A DNA stretch of 8,510 nucleotides, taken from JACDCA01 sp040881785. GTDB taxonomy: Bacteria; Acidobacteriota; Vicinamibacteria; Vicinamibacterales; 2-12-FULL-66-21. Shown piece after piece: positions 1 through 5,931 of this stretch. Both the position numbers and the translations under genes were made by a program. The number at the start of each line of letters is the position of its first letter. The stretch's first letter is position 1. The DNA is taken from the NCBI GenBank assembly GCA_040881785.1, contig JBBECO010000017.1:1-8510 (forward strand). Reading direction: 5' to 3'. Under the pieces are notes generated by a model that saw only the letters and a program-made list of their open reading frames with translations, was not told where the DNA came from and did not search any database.

Positions 1-1526
1 TATTCCACCCGGTAGTTCGGCGCCTCTTTCGTGATGATCACGTCGTGCACGTGCCCTTCGCGGTGGCCGGCGGGGGTCACGCGGATGAGGCGGGCGTCGC
101 GCTGCAGGGACGGAATGTCGGGGCTGCCGCAGTAGCCCATGCCGGCGCGCAGGCCGCCGACGAGCTGGTGGATCATCGCGGCGACGCTGCCCTTGTGCGC
201 CACGCGCCCCTCGATCCCCTCGGGGACGAGCTTCTCGCCGGCCCCGGGGTTGGCGTCGAGGTCGAACTCGTCCTGGAAGTAGCGGTCGCGGCTGCCGCGG
301 CGCATCGCGCCAAGCGATCCCATCCCGCGGTACTCCTTGAAGCTGCGCCCTTGGTACAGGATCATCTCGCCCGGGCTCTCGTCGGTGCCGGCAAAGAGGC
401 TCCCGATCATGCAGGCGCTCGCGCCGACGGCCATCGCCTTCGTGATGTCGCCCGAATAGCGGATCCCGCCGTCGGCGATGATCGGCACATCATGCTTCGC
501 CCCGGCGCGCGAGCACTCGGCAACCGCCGTGATCATCGGCACGCCGATCCCGGCGACGACGCGGGTCGTGCAGATCGAGCCGGCGCCGATGCCGACTTTG
601 ACCGCGTCGACGCCGAGCTCGCACAGCGCGTGGGTGGCTTCGGCGGTCGCGACATTGCCGGCGACAAGGTCCACGTTCGCGTACATCTTCCGGATCCTCG
701 ACACCATGTCGAGCACCCCCTGCGAGTGCCCGTGCGCGGTGTCGATCACGAGCACGTCCACGCCGGCGCTCGTCAGCGCCTCAGCACGCTGCTGCGCGTC
801 CTTGCCGACGCCGATCGCGGCGCCGACGCGCAGCCGTCCGAGCGCATCCTTGCACGCGCTCGGGTACTTGATCATCTTCTGGATGTCCTTGACCGTGATG
901 AGCCCCTTCAGCATGAAGCGGTCATCGACGACGAGGAGCTTTTCGACCTTGTGGCGGTGGAGGAACTCCCGCGCCTGCTCGAGCGTCGTGCCGACCGGCA
1001 CGGTGAAGAGCGGATCGCTCGTCATGATGTCGGAGATCGGCCGGTCGAGGTTCGTCTCGAAGCGCAGGTCGCGGTTGGTCAGGATCCCGACGAGCCGTCC
1101 CTCTTTGCCGCCGTCCTGGGTGATCGGCACACCCGAGATCCGGTACTTCTTCATCAGGTCGAGCGCTTCGTAGATCCGGTTGGTGGGGGAGAGCGTGATC
1201 GGATCGACGATCATGCCGCTTTCCGACCGCTTCACGCGGTCCACCTCGGAGGCCTGCTCCTCGACGCTGAGGTTCTTGTGGATGACCCCGATGCCCCCCT
1301 GCTGCGCCATCGCGATGGCGAGGCGCGACTCGGTGACCGTATCCATCGCGGCGCTCAGCAGCGGGACGTTCACGCGGATGTTGCGCGTGACCTGCGACGT
1401 GACGTCCACGGCGCTCGGCAGCACCGTCGAATGCCGCGGCACCAGCAGCACATCGTCAAACGTCAGCGCGGTGGAAAGGCCAACCGAGATCTGGTCAGCG
1501 TTGAGCACGTCGGTCCGAGTGGCCAT
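1..1526 (-). CDS. guaB: IMP dehydrogenase (3' end at window edge)
   Basis: Inosine-5'-monophosphate dehydrogenase oxidises IMP to XMP with NAD+, the rate-limiting cytosolic step of guanine nucleotide synthesis. Reading the minus strand from the ATG at 1526 gives 508 codons with the full family layout: an N-terminal TIM-barrel start (LTFDDVLLVP, residues 21-30), two CBS domains (about 105-220), the signature VKVGIGAGSICTT with catalytic Cys319, the ADGGIRYSGD phosphate-binding loop (351-360), the RY dyad (Arg415-Tyr416) and the flap sequence VPEGIEGRVAHKG. The last readable residues are NYRVE. The next two bases are TA, so the stop codon probably lies across the window edge. Length fits the family (about 490-510). 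An in-frame ATG at 1541 would add five residues (MAGTY). Neither start has a strong Shine-Dalgarno sequence, and I prefer 1526. The gene follows secA by 58 bp on the same strand, so co-transcription is possible. Confidence 0.97.
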   Translation of the reverse strand, partial: MATRTDVLNADQISVGLSTALTFDDVLLVPRHSTVLPSAVDVTSQVTRNIRVNVPLLSAAMDTVTESRLAIAMAQQGGIGVIHKNLSVEEQASEVDRVKRSESGMIVDPITLSPTNRIYEALDLMKKYRISGVPITQDGGKEGRLVGILTNRDLRFETNLDRPISDIMTSDPLFTVPVGTTLEQAREFLHRHKVEKLLVVDDRFMLKGLITVKDIQKMIKYPSACKDALGRLRVGAAIGVGKDAQQRAEALTSAGVDVLVIDTAHGHSQGVLDMVSRIRKMYANVDLVAGNVATAEATHALCELGVDAVKVGIGAGSICTTRVVAGIGVPMITAVAECSRAGAKHDVPIIADGGIRYSGDITKAMAVGASACMIGSLFAGTDESPGEMILYQGRSFKEYRGMGSLGAMRRGSRDRYFQDEFDLDANPGAGEKLVPEGIEGRVAHKGSVAAMIHQLVGGLRAGMGYCGSPDIPSLQRDARLIRVTPAGHREGHVHDVIITKEAPNYRVE

Positions 1527-1543
1527 ATATGTTCCCGCCATGG

Positions 1544-1562
1544 GCAGCCCTAAAAGGGCTGC
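1544..1562. repeat. Perfect hairpin in the secA-guaB gap
   Basis: Arms GCAGCCCT (1544-1551) and AGGGCTGC (1555-1562) form an 8-bp perfect stem around a 3-nt loop. It lies between the secA stop and the guaB start, ending 2 nt before the alternative guaB ATG at 1541. No T-tract follows on either strand, so it does not look like a standard intrinsic terminator. It could stabilise a processed 3' end, attenuate read-through, or affect ribosome access to guaB. Confidence 0.55.
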
Positions 1563-1584
1563 GCTACACGCTCATGCCAACATG

Positions 1585-4527
1585 CTATGCGCCGTGGCAT
1601 TTTTTATATTTCTTCCCGCTGCCGCAGGGGCAGGGATCGTTGCGCCCGACCTTCGGCTCGTCGCGTCTCGACTGTTTGATCGCGTCGTCGCCGCCGACGC
1701 GCGGCGGGCGCGGCGGGCCATCCGCGCCGGCCCCGGCGCCTCCGCCGAACGCGCCAAACGGCGACGTGGACGGCGTGGACGAAGGGCCGCTGAGCGTGAT
1801 CTGCGGCGGACGGCGCGGCGCCTGGCGTGACGGGGGAGGCGTCGCCTGCCCGTCTTCGCCGATGACCGGCGTCAGGCGCCACAGGTACCGGACGATCTCT
1901 TCGTCGATCCGGTCCTTCATCGCCATGAAGAGCGCGTAGCTCTCCTTCTTGTACTCGACGAGCGGATCGCGCTGGCCGTAGCCGCGCAGGCCGATCCCTT
2001 CCTTCAGGTGGTCGAGGCTGTAGAGGTGGTCCTTCCACTGCGCGTCCACGAGCTGCAGCATGATGTCGCGCTCGACACGCCGCAGGATATCGGCCGGGAC
2101 CAGCTTTTCCTTGTTCTCGTACTTCGCGATGATCGGCACCCAGAGGGCGTCGGCCATCTGCTCGTTGCTCATCGACTCGAGCTCGATGCCGTCGAGCTCG
2201 GCCGGGTCGAGACCGTAGATTTCGGCGACCGCCGTTCGCAGCGCCCCGTAGTCGTATTCCTCGGGATCGCCGTCGGGCGGCGCATACGTCGCGATCGTCC
2301 CTTCGAGCAGCCCCTCGGCCAGGTCCACGAGATAGGCGCGGCTCTCGAGGATCTCGGGCTCTTCGCCTTCCTCGGCGTCGAACTGGATCTTCCCCTCGAG
2401 CAGCTGGCGGCGCAGCGCGTACACCGACTCGCGCTGCTTGTTCATCACGTCGTCGTACTCGAGTAGGTGCTTGCGGACGGAGAAGTTCTGCGCTTCGACC
2501 TGCTTCTGCGCGCGCTCGATGGCGCGCGTGACCATGCCGTGCTCGATCGGGACGCCTTCTTCCATCCCGAGCTTCTGCATCAGCCCCGAGATGCGGTCGG
2601 AGCCGAAGATCCGCATGAGGTCGTCTTCGAGGGAGAGGTAGAAGCGGGACGAACCCGGGTCTCCCTGGCGGCCGGCGCGGCCGCGCAGCTGGTTGTCGAT
2701 GCGGCGCGCTTCGTGCCGCTCGGTCGCGATGATGTGCAGGCCGCCGCCCGCCACGACCTCTTCGTGTTCGGCGTCGGTGATCCTCTTGTGCGCGGCGAAG
2801 ATCCGCTCGTACGCCGGGCGGCTGACGCGGTAGTAGTTGTCGAGGTGGAAGAAGTAGACGAACTCCTCGTCGTCCACGAATTTCGCCTCGCTCTTCGGGA
2901 GCTTCTCGGCGATCTCGTCGGCGAGCGTCTGCTGGCGCGCGATGTATTCGGGGTTGCCGCCGAGCAGGATGTCGGTGCCGCGGCCCGCCATGTTCGTGGC
3001 GATCGTGACCGTCGCCTTACGTCCGGCCTGCGCGACGATCTCGGCTTCCTGCGCGTGGAACTTGGCGTTGAGCACGACGTGCTTGATCCCGCGCAGCTTC
3101 AGGAGGTGCGAGAGGCGTTCGGACTTGGCGATCGACACGGTGCCGGCCAGCACCGGGCGGCCCAGGTTCTGCTGCTCGAGGATGTCGCCGACGATCGCGT
3201 CGTACTTTTCCTTTTCGGTCCGGTAGACGGTGTCGGGTTCCTCGACCCGCCGCAGCACGCGGTTGGTCGGGATGACCATGACGTCGAGCTTGTAGATCTT
3301 GTTGAACTCTTCGGCTTCGGTGTCGGCCGTGCCGGTCATCCCGGAGAGCTTTCCGTACTTGCGGAAATAATTCTGGAAGGTGACCGTCGCGAGCGTCTGG
3401 TTCTCGCGCTCGATCTTGACCTTCTCTTTGGCTTCCACGGCCTGGTGAAGGCCGTCGCTCCAGCGGCGGCCGGGCATGAGGCGGCCGGTGAACTCGTCCA
3501 CGATCACGACCCCGCCGTCCTTGATCATGTAATCGACATCGAGCCGGAAGAGCGTGTGTGCGCGCAGGCCCTGCTGGATGTGGTGCAGCAGCGGCATATT
3601 CACCGGGTCGTACAGACCGCCGCTGTCGGGCACGAGCCGGTGCGCGAGGAGCGTTTCGGCCTTCGCCATGCCGGTTTCCGTCAGCGTGACGGTCTTGTGC
3701 TTCTCGTCGATGATGTAGTCGCCGGTCTTCTCGAGCTCCTCCCGATCCTCGGCCTTGACGTTCCCCTGGACGGTCTTGCCGGCTTTCAGGCTCGGGATGA
3801 CGCGATCGACCTCGTAATAGAGGTCGGTCGATTCCTCGGCGGGCCCTGAAATGATCAGCGGCGTCCGCGCCTCGTCGATCAGGATGCTGTCGACTTCGTC
3901 CACGATCGCGAAGTTGTGGCCGCGCTGCACGTAGTGCGCGAGATCGAACTTCATGTTGTCGCGGAGGTAGTCGAAGCCGTACTCGTTGTTCGTGCCGTAG
4001 GTGATGTCGGACGCGTAGGCGACCTGGCGCTCCTGGTCGTTGAGCTCGTGCTGGATGACGCCGACGCTCAGGCCGAGGAACCGGTACAGCTTGCCCATCC
4101 ACTCGGAGTCGCGGCGGGCGAGGTAGTCGTTGACCGTGACGACGTGGACGCCTTTGCCGGTGAGGGCGTTGAGATAGGCCGGCAGGGTGGCGACGAGCGT
4201 CTTGCCTTCGCCCGTCTTCATCTCGGCGATGCGGCCGCGGTGCAGGGCGATCCCGCCGATGAGCTGGACGTCGAAGTGCCGCATGTTCAGCACGCGGCGC
4301 CCGGCCTCGCGCACGACCGCGAAGGCCTCGGGCAGCAGGTCCTCGAGGGTTTCCCCCTTCTCGTGCCGTTCGCGGAATTCGAGGGTTTTCGCCCGGAGCT
4401 CGGTATCCGACAGCGCCTGCGTCTCGGCTTCTCTGTCGTTGATCTGGGCGACGAATGGGCGAAGCTTCTTCAGGTCACGCTCGTTCTGCGTGCCGAGGAC
4501 CTTCGCCAGGATTGTATTAACGATCAT
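1585..4527 (-). CDS. secA: Protein translocase subunit SecA
   Basis: SecA is the ATPase motor that pushes unfolded preproteins through SecYEG at the inner membrane. The 980-residue product has every landmark: Walker A MKTGEGKT (103-110), Walker B/DEVD box DEVDS (210-214), the preprotein cross-linking region (about 224-375), SGMTGT (395-400), GRGTD (515-519), RGRAGRQGD (615-623), the helical scaffold/wing region, a Pro/Gly-rich linker, and a C-terminal zinc finger CPCGSGKKYKKCH (Cys966, Cys968, Cys977, His978) that in other species binds SecB and phospholipids. NBD2 carries about 25 extra residues between GGNP (523-526) and GGLHII (595-600) compared with E. coli. The start is the ATG at 4527. 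No clear Shine-Dalgarno precedes it, but MIVNTILAKVLGTQNER matches a normal SecA N-terminus. The M23 peptidase gene is upstream and guaB downstream on the same strand. Confidence 0.98.
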   Translation of the reverse strand: MIVNTILAKVLGTQNERDLKKLRPFVAQINDREAETQALSDTELRAKTLEFRERHEKGETLEDLLPEAFAVVREAGRRVLNMRHFDVQLIGGIALHRGRIAEMKTGEGKTLVATLPAYLNALTGKGVHVVTVNDYLARRDSEWMGKLYRFLGLSVGVIQHELNDQERQVAYASDITYGTNNEYGFDYLRDNMKFDLAHYVQRGHNFAIVDEVDSILIDEARTPLIISGPAEESTDLYYEVDRVIPSLKAGKTVQGNVKAEDREELEKTGDYIIDEKHKTVTLTETGMAKAETLLAHRLVPDSGGLYDPVNMPLLHHIQQGLRAHTLFRLDVDYMIKDGGVVIVDEFTGRLMPGRRWSDGLHQAVEAKEKVKIERENQTLATVTFQNYFRKYGKLSGMTGTADTEAEEFNKIYKLDVMVIPTNRVLRRVEEPDTVYRTEKEKYDAIVGDILEQQNLGRPVLAGTVSIAKSERLSHLLKLRGIKHVVLNAKFHAQEAEIVAQAGRKATVTIATNMAGRGTDILLGGNPEYIARQQTLADEIAEKLPKSEAKFVDDEEFVYFFHLDNYYRVSRPAYERIFAAHKRITDAEHEEVVAGGGLHIIATERHEARRIDNQLRGRAGRQGDPGSSRFYLSLEDDLMRIFGSDRISGLMQKLGMEEGVPIEHGMVTRAIERAQKQVEAQNFSVRKHLLEYDDVMNKQRESVYALRRQLLEGKIQFDAEEGEEPEILESRAYLVDLAEGLLEGTIATYAPPDGDPEEYDYGALRTAVAEIYGLDPAELDGIELESMSNEQMADALWVPIIAKYENKEKLVPADILRRVERDIMLQLVDAQWKDHLYSLDHLKEGIGLRGYGQRDPLVEYKKESYALFMAMKDRIDEEIVRYLWRLTPVIGEDGQATPPPSRQAPRRPPQITLSGPSSTPSTSPFGAFGGGAGAGADGPPRPPRVGGDDAIKQSRRDEPKVGRNDPCPCGSGKKYKKCHGA

Positions 4528-4561
4528 CAGGGGAGAAGTCTGTCAGGTGAAAGATCTGAAG

Positions 4562-4570
4562 ATTGTAGCA
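4562..4570 (-). promoter_or_regulatory. Candidate extended -10 promoter for secA
   Basis: On the minus strand the bases read TGCTACAAT, matching the extended -10 form TGnTATAAT with one substitution. A transcript would begin near 4555, giving a leader of about 28 nt before the secA ATG at 4527. No good -35 hexamer lies 16-18 bp upstream, which is acceptable for an extended -10 promoter. This suggests secA can be transcribed separately from the peptidase gene. Confidence 0.45.
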
Positions 4571-4598
4571 AATGCCGGGAACTGACGTTGAGGGCTTG

Positions 4599-4624
4599 CC
4601 CGCCGAAGCTTCAGCGAAGGCGGG
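4599..4624. repeat. REP-like inverted repeat upstream of secA
   Basis: Outer arms CCCGCC (4599-4604) and GGCGGG (4619-4624) enclose a near-palindrome GCCGAAGCTTCAGC (4602-4615), which has one mismatched pair and is centred on GAAGCTTC. It lies between the peptidase stop and the candidate secA promoter. No T-run follows on the minus strand, so a simple intrinsic terminator is unlikely. The form resembles short GC-rich palindromic intergenic repeats (REP-type) common in high-GC genomes. Only one copy is in this window. Confidence 0.45.
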
Positions 4625-4641
4625 TGCGGGACGGGATTCGT

Positions 4642-4697
4642 GATTAGCGATCGGGATTAGCGATTAGGGGATCAGCGATCAGCGATCAGCGATTACC
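4642..4697. repeat. Degenerate heptamer tandem repeat (GATYAGC)
   Basis: About eight units of GAT(T/C)AGC run through this stretch: GATTAGC, GATCGG, GATTAGC, GATTAGG, one extra G, then three exact GATCAGC copies and a final GATTACC. Two units depart from the 7-base period by one base. The array ends inside the peptidase coding end: the TAA stop (4693-4695 on the minus strand) belongs to the last unit. It looks like a short-sequence repeat that expanded by slippage or was inserted at the gene end. Confidence 0.75.
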
Positions 4698-5592
4698 GCC
4701 CCGACAGCAGCTTCATCGGGTTCGTCAGCTGGCCGTTGACGAGGACTTCGTAGTGCAGGTGCGCGCTCGTGGACCGGCCGGTGGACCCGACGTAGCCGAT
4801 CACCTCGCCGCGGCGGATCTGCTGGCCGGGGCGGACGGCGAAGCGCGACAGATGCCCGTAGCGCGTCGTGATCCCGAAGCCGTGATCGACGGTGACCAGA
4901 TTGCCGTAGTTGCCGTTGTAGGCGGCGCCTGTCACCTTGCCGTCGGCCGGGGCGTGGATTTGCTGGCCGTGATTCCCTGAGATGTCGAGGCCGGGATGGA
5001 AATCCCTGCCGCCCGTGAACGGATCGCGGCGGTTGCCGAAGCCCGACGAGATCCAGCCGGCGATCGGCCAGATCGACGGCGTGGCCGACGCGAGCGCCTG
5101 TCGCTGTTCGACACCGGTCCGGACGCTGGCCAGGCGCTGCTCGATCGCGCCGAGCAGGTCCCGGAGGACGCCGAACGAGCCGTCCGGCGCCCCAAGGGCG
5201 CCGCTGAGGATGTGTCCGGCAACGTTCGACCCGCCGCCCATGGCGCGCTCGCGGACGCGGGCGGGGAGCCGGCGCATGGCGCGGTCGGCATCAGGGTCCA
5301 CTTCGGCGCGCACGCCGATCTGATCCACCGCGGCCTGCAACGAGGTGATCTGCCCGGCCAGCTCGCCGGTTGCCTCCCGAAAGCTGGCATTTTCGAGCTC
5401 GAGGACCGCGTTGTCGGCGTGGAGCTGGTCGATGCTCGCCTGTGCGCTCCAGCGGGCGCCGAGCCCCATCAGCACCGGCAGCGAGAACAGGCACACGGCC
5501 GCCGCCAATGCCGGCCGCAGCGAGATCGTAAAGCGCCGGACCACACCCGTCGTGCGGTCGGCCAGGACGATGGAGTAGCGCCTTGCCTTCAC
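4693..5592 (-). CDS. Membrane-anchored coiled-coil M23 family metallopeptidase
   Basis: Predicted zinc endopeptidase (LytM/M23 type) that cuts peptide cross-bridges in peptidoglycan, or activates amidases if non-catalytic; it would act in the periplasm. The 299-residue product has a short basic cytoplasmic N-terminus, one membrane segment (about 27-46), a coiled-coil stretch rich in heptad Leu/Glu (about 52-92), a linker, then the M23 domain (about 185-293). All catalytic and metal residues are present: His199 and Asp203 in HPGLD, His247 in YGHL, and His278/His280 in HLHYE, so it is probably an active enzyme. The start is a GTG at 5592; an in-frame TAG lies shortly upstream and no strong Shine-Dalgarno is seen. 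The stop codon lies in a heptamer repeat. The architecture resembles MepM/NlpD-type enzymes, but I would not assign a symbol. It is upstream of secA on the same strand, separated by 165 bp. Confidence 0.93.
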   Translation of the reverse strand: MKARRYSIVLADRTTGVVRRFTISLRPALAAAVCLFSLPVLMGLGARWSAQASIDQLHADNAVLELENASFREATGELAGQITSLQAAVDQIGVRAEVDPDADRAMRRLPARVRERAMGGGSNVAGHILSGALGAPDGSFGVLRDLLGAIEQRLASVRTGVEQRQALASATPSIWPIAGWISSGFGNRRDPFTGGRDFHPGLDISGNHGQQIHAPADGKVTGAAYNGNYGNLVTVDHGFGITTRYGHLSRFAVRPGQQIRRGEVIGYVGSTGRSTSAHLHYEVLVNGQLTNPMKLLSGR

Positions 5593-5610
5593 AGGATGAA
5601 TTCGGTGAAC

Positions 5611-5635
5611 CGCGAAACTCTACCACAGTTCCGCG
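5611..5635. promoter_or_regulatory. 25-bp dyad overlapping the M23 gene promoter
   Basis: Arms CGCGAAACT (5611-5619) and AGTTCCGCG (5627-5635) are inverted repeats with one mismatch in nine and a 7-nt spacer. The dyad covers the candidate -10 of the peptidase gene and lies about 50 bp upstream of the oppositely directed sigma-54-like site. It could be an operator for the peptidase gene, an upstream activator site for the sigma-54 promoter, or both. Confidence 0.4.
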
Positions 5636-5646
5636 AGGCAGGTCAG
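5617..5646 (-). promoter_or_regulatory. Candidate sigma-70 promoter of the M23 gene
   Basis: On the minus strand CTGACC (5646-5641, 4 of 6 to TTGACA) is followed after 18 bp by TAGAGT (5622-5617), which is itself preceded by TGG and so has the extended -10 form. Transcription would start near 5610, about 18 nt upstream of the GTG start at 5592. Confidence 0.4.
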
Positions 5647-5686
5647 GAGCGGCCTCAGCCGTAAATCCCCAATGATTCTCGCCAAT

Positions 5687-5702
5687 TGGTCGAGTGCTTG
5701 CA
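5687..5702 (+). promoter_or_regulatory. Candidate sigma-54 (-24/-12) promoter
   Basis: The site reads TGGTCGAGTGCTTGCA. It keeps the invariant GG (5688-5689) and GC (5700-5701) with exactly 10 bp between them, and the -12 element TTGCA is a full match. The -24 element has TTGG but lacks the usual CAC after it. It faces the small ORF at 5777-5914, and a start near 5713 would give a leader of about 64 nt. In other bacteria many PEP-CTERM genes are driven by sigma-54 with the PrsK/PrsR pair, which fits the ORF downstream. Confidence 0.45.
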
Positions 5703-5776
5703 CTAGAGCGTTGCCGGCGCGCCGGGGGCTGCGAAGTACGAACCGGCGGCGGACAAGGTGAGTAACGGGTAGGGAA

Positions 5777-5914
5777 ATGAAGGCACTACTGGGTCTAGTT
5801 ATCGTGGCTGCGGCCGGCATGACCACCACGACGATCTCCGAGCCGGCGATCATGCTCGTGTCGGGCGGGCTGCTCCTTGGTCTCGCCGGCGCCGTCCGGC
5901 GGCTTCCGGTCTGA
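5777..5914 (+). CDS. Small PEP-CTERM-like sorting-signal protein, 45 aa
   Basis: The ATG at 5777 opens a 45-residue ORF ending at a TGA (5912-5914). Residues 1-15 (MKALLGLVIVAAAGM) look like a signal peptide n/h-region. A short Thr run (TTTTIS) follows, then EPAIMLVSGGLLLGLAGAV and RRLPV. The Glu-Pro pair, Gly-rich hydrophobic stretch and closing Arg-Arg match the PEP-CTERM sorting tail that exosortase cleaves. The first Pro of the P-E-P motif is replaced by Ser. There is almost no mature domain between export signal and tail. A purine-rich GGGTAGGG (5767-5774) precedes the start, but only 2 nt away. An in-frame TGA at 5759-5761 limits the N-terminus. The gene is convergent with the barrel gene at 5932 (17 bp between stops) and divergent from the peptidase gene. 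Function is unknown. Alternatively it is the remnant of a longer PEP-CTERM protein, or a chance ORF. Confidence 0.55.
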   Translation: MKALLGLVIVAAAGMTTTTISEPAIMLVSGGLLLGLAGAVRRLPV

Positions 5915-5919
5915 ACCGG
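5906..5919. terminator. Small hairpin between convergent gene ends
   Basis: CCGGT (5906-5910) and ACCGG (5915-5919) form a 5-bp stem with a CTGA loop over the stop codon of the small ORF, just before the end of the convergent barrel gene. There is no T-tract on either strand, so any terminator role is weak and uncertain. Confidence 0.2.
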
Positions 5920-5931
5920 GCGGCGGCCCCG

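Noticed and set aside
45..1553. Long plus-strand open frame opposite guaB, and a similar one at 2467-3849 opposite secA
   Set aside because: They are antisense to strongly conserved genes, have low-complexity Asp/Arg/Val/His-rich composition typical of reverse frames in GC-rich DNA, and show no family motifs.
1544..1562. Rho-independent terminator after secA
   Set aside because: The stem is good, but no T-tract follows it in the direction of transcription.
4642..4697. CRISPR array or replication-origin iterons
   Set aside because: Units are only 7 bp and contiguous with no spacers, and there are no DnaA-box-like sequences or replication genes nearby.
5703..5776. Possible riboswitch (for example cyclic di-GMP type) in the leader of the small ORF
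   Set aside because: The leader is GC-rich with some pairing potential, but I do not see the conserved core of any riboswitch class I know.
5620..5853. 77-codon minus-strand ORF in the intergenic region
   Set aside because: It runs through the candidate promoters and opposite the small PEP-CTERM-like ORF, with no recognisable motif. The plus-strand reading is better supported.
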